A DNA stretch of 8,001 nt. Origin: Methylococcaceae bacterium (GTDB lineage Bacteria; Pseudomonadota; Gammaproteobacteria; Methylococcales; Methylomonadaceae). Location: contig PMDM01000430.1 of assembly GCA_003155565.1 (NCBI GenBank), positions 3,481 to 11,481 of the forward strand. The letters are read 5' to 3'. The translations under genes and the position numbers were made by a program. Below the pieces are notes generated by a model. It searched no databases, was not told the DNA's origin, and saw only the letters and a program-made list of their open reading frames with translations. Shown one piece after another: positions 6,373 through 8,001 of the stretch; positions within the stretch are counted from its first letter, which is position 1, and each line of letters opens with the position of its first letter.

Positions 6373-7545
6373 CTAACTTCTCGATTCTAATATAGCAACA
6401 GCGGGTAATTCCTTCCCTTCAAGAAATTCGAGAAATGCGCCGCCACCTGTTGAGGTATAAGATACCTTGTCGTTAATTTCATATTTATCTATTGCCGCCA
6501 GCGTGTCGCCGCCACCCGCTATGGAAAATGCAGGGCTTTCGGCAATGGCAGCCGCCAGTGATTTTGTACCGTTACCGAATTGGTCTATTTCAAAAACACC
6601 GACCGGGCCATTCCAGACTATCGTACCGGCAGATTTCAGGATTTCAGCATAGCGCTTGGCGGTATCCGGGCCTATGTCGAGGATCAAATCATCCGCTTCA
6701 ACGTCGGCTACTTGTTTGACGGTTGCCACCGCACTGTCCGAGAATTCTTTGGCACACACGACATCGGTAGGGATAGGAATATCTGAACCGGCACTCTTTG
6801 CGGCGGCTATCAATCGTTTGGCTTCTTCAATCAAATCGGGTTCGTAAAGTGACTTTCCGACAGGAAACCCCATCGCTGCAATAAAGGTATTAGCAATGCC
6901 GCCGCCAACAATGAGTTGATCGACTTTTTCAGATAAGGATTTAAGCACCGTCAATTTAGTGCTGACTTTAGAGCCGCCGACAATTGCAACCAATGGTTTG
7001 GCGGGAGTTTCCAATGCCTTGCCCAAAGCATCCAGTTCGTTGCCAAGTAGCGGGCCTGCACAAGCAATCGGGGCAAATTTTGCAACGCTGTGTGTGGATG
7101 CTTGCGCCCGGTGTGCTGTGCCAAACGCATCCATCACGAACACATCACATAAAGCCGCCATTTTCTTGCCAAGCTCATCGCTGTTTTTTTCTTCACCCAC
7201 ATTAAATCGTACGTTTTCGCACAAAACGACCTCACCCGGATTGACGGCGATGCCATCCAGCCAGTTGCGTTCCAGACGAACGGGTTTGCCCAATAGGCTG
7301 GACAGCCGTTCAGCGACGGGTTTTAAGGAAGATTCCTCATCGTATTGGCCTTCAACAGGTCGGCCTAGATGGGACATCACCATGACCGCAGCACCCGCTG
7401 CCAAGGCTTTTTCAATGGTTGGTACACTGGCTTGGATGCGAATATCGCTGGTGACTTTGCCGTTTTTGATCGGCACATTCAGATCCTGACGGATTAATAC
7501 CCGTTTGCCAGCTATATCAAGGTCAACCATTCTTTTTATCGACAT
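6373..7545 (-). CDS. pgk: Phosphoglycerate kinase
   Basis: A 390-residue cytosolic enzyme of the usual bacterial length (about 387-400). It interconverts 1,3-bisphosphoglycerate plus ADP and 3-phosphoglycerate plus ATP in glycolysis, gluconeogenesis or the Calvin cycle. The N-terminal substrate domain shows [10 protein letters not shown] (16-25, with D21 and N23), R36, the SHLGRP motif (58-63), ENVRF with R113, and AHRAQAST with R146. The C-terminal nucleotide domain shows GGSKVSTK (190-197), VGGGIANTF (213-221), WNGPVGVFE with E319, and the GGGDT loop (344-348), then [13 protein letters not shown] near the end. The ATG at 7545 is preferred because [15 protein letters not shown] aligns with the E. 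coli start MSVIKMTDLDLAGKR; an internal ATG at 7530 is the alternative. The ribosome binding site is modest (GAGAGAAAG). The gene starts 33 bases after the thioredoxin-like gene, so the two may share a transcript. gap, tkt, pyk and fba, frequent partners of pgk, are not seen in the window. Confidence 0.97.
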   Translation of the reverse strand: MSIKRMVDLDIAGKRVLIRQDLNVPIKNGKVTSDIRIQASVPTIEKALAAGAAVMVMSHLGRPVEGQYDEESSLKPVAERLSSLLGKPVRLERNWLDGIAVNPGEVVLCENVRFNVGEEKNSDELGKKMAALCDVFVMDAFGTAHRAQASTHSVAKFAPIACAGPLLGNELDALGKALETPAKPLVAIVGGSKVSTKLTVLKSLSEKVDQLIVGGGIANTFIAAMGFPVGKSLYEPDLIEEAKRLIAAAKSAGSDIPIPTDVVCAKEFSDSAVATVKQVADVEADDLILDIGPDTAKRYAEILKSAGTIVWNGPVGVFEIDQFGNGTKSLAAAIAESPAFSIAGGGDTLAAIDKYEINDKVSYTSTGGGAFLEFLEGKELPAVAILESRS

Positions 7546-7578
7546 ATTTCTTTCTCTCGTTTTTGTGATGTTAAGGTG

Positions 7579-8001
7579 TTATTGGTTCGCGTCTTCTTTC
7601 CACTTGATGGAGCAGCCGATACTGGATATTTGGTCTTGTGGGCCATGACCGATATTTGCCACCTGTTTCATCGCCTCAAACAAATCCCGCCGTGTGCTAT
7701 CAGGCGCGGTATCTATTCGGCTGGCATCCAGACGACCACGGTATTGCAATTCAAAATCCGTGTTATAGCCAAAGAAATCCGGTGTGCAAACAGCACCATA
7801 CGCTTTGGCTATCTCTTGTGTTTCATCAATCAGATAAGGAAACGGGTAATTGTATTCTGCGGCAATAAGCTGCATATTTTCATACGAATCGTCAGGGTAG
7901 TTGACTGTATCGTTGGACATAATCGCAACCGATTCAATCCCATAACCCTTTAGCTCAAGGGCATCACGGAGAATACGTCCATGCACGGCTTTCACATAAG
8001 A
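7579..8001 (-). CDS. Thioredoxin/peroxiredoxin-like family protein (5' partial)
   Basis: The reading frame runs off the right edge, so only the last 140 residues are seen; the GTG at 7995 is a valine within the protein, not its start. The visible part has the pattern of thioredoxin-fold PRX-like/AhpC-TSA proteins of about 185-195 residues: AIMSNDTVNYPDDSYENM, then FPYLIDETQEIAKAYGAVCTPDFFGY with the cis-proline segment CTPDFF, then YRGRLDASR and a C-terminal SIGCSIKWK. These family members are cytosolic redox proteins of unproven substrate. The active-site region is cut by the edge: the first visible residues are SYVKAVHG, where relatives I recall have a CPYVKH or CPFVKH type motif, so the key cysteine should lie just outside the window. 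The gene ends 33 bases before pgk on the same strand. Confidence 0.85.
   Translation of the reverse strand, partial: SYVKAVHGRILRDALELKGYGIESVAIMSNDTVNYPDDSYENMQLIAAEYNYPFPYLIDETQEIAKAYGAVCTPDFFGYNTDFELQYRGRLDASRIDTAPDSTRRDLFEAMKQVANIGHGPQDQISSIGCSIKWKEDANQ

Noticed and set aside
6959..7489. A long plus-strand open frame (176 codons) opposite pgk
   Set aside because: It is antisense to an intact, strongly conserved pgk gene; its translation is low-complexity Ser/Ala/Pro-rich with no family features, as expected from the codon pattern of the real gene.
7576..7953. A plus-strand open frame (125 codons) opposite the thioredoxin-like gene
   Set aside because: It is antisense to a recognisable protein family and has no ribosome binding site or family motif.

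Overview
The window looks like a chromosomal segment of a gammaproteobacterium with mid-range GC and ordinary, compact gene spacing. The rpoZ-spoT-ridA order is typical of that class. The two repeat-like intergenic sequences (a GTTCGTGGT/GAGCTTGTCGA type and a GGTGGGGTGAGGTACGAACCCCC type) resemble palindromes I recall from several environmental proteobacteria, including methanotroph-like lineages. That lineage guess is weak because no methane-oxidation gene is visible.

Left third (about 1-3107, plus strand): an exported TraB/GumN-family protein, then an MFS transporter of the metabolite:H+ symporter type, then a small exported protein that joins a DUF4124-like N-terminus to a single-domain retropepsin-like aspartic protease. 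These three are separated by gaps of 76 and 201 bases and need not form an operon. The first 41 bases may hold the end of an upstream gene whose stop overlaps an ATG of the TraB reading frame.

Right two-thirds (8001 down to 3226, minus strand): in transcription order, a 5'-truncated thioredoxin/peroxiredoxin-like gene, pgk (phosphoglycerate kinase), an AT-rich 149-base gap that probably carries a promoter, rpoZ (RNA polymerase omega), spoT (bifunctional ppGpp synthetase/hydrolase), a 178-base gap filled by a repeat-like compound palindrome, and ridA (enamine/imine deaminase). rpoZ and spoT are 9 bases apart and almost certainly co-transcribed; ridA is probably in the same transcript. The ridA and protease genes converge, with 118 bases between them and no convincing terminator.

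Functionally, the right block combines lower glycolysis/gluconeogenesis (pgk), the stringent response (omega and SpoT) and metabolite damage control (RidA). The left block is envelope and transport functions. I see no RNA genes, CRISPR arrays, complete insertion sequences, prophage genes or obvious defence systems. No stretch over 300 bases lacks a gene. I found no convincing undescribed system; the most notable non-coding items are the two palindromic repeat-like elements.
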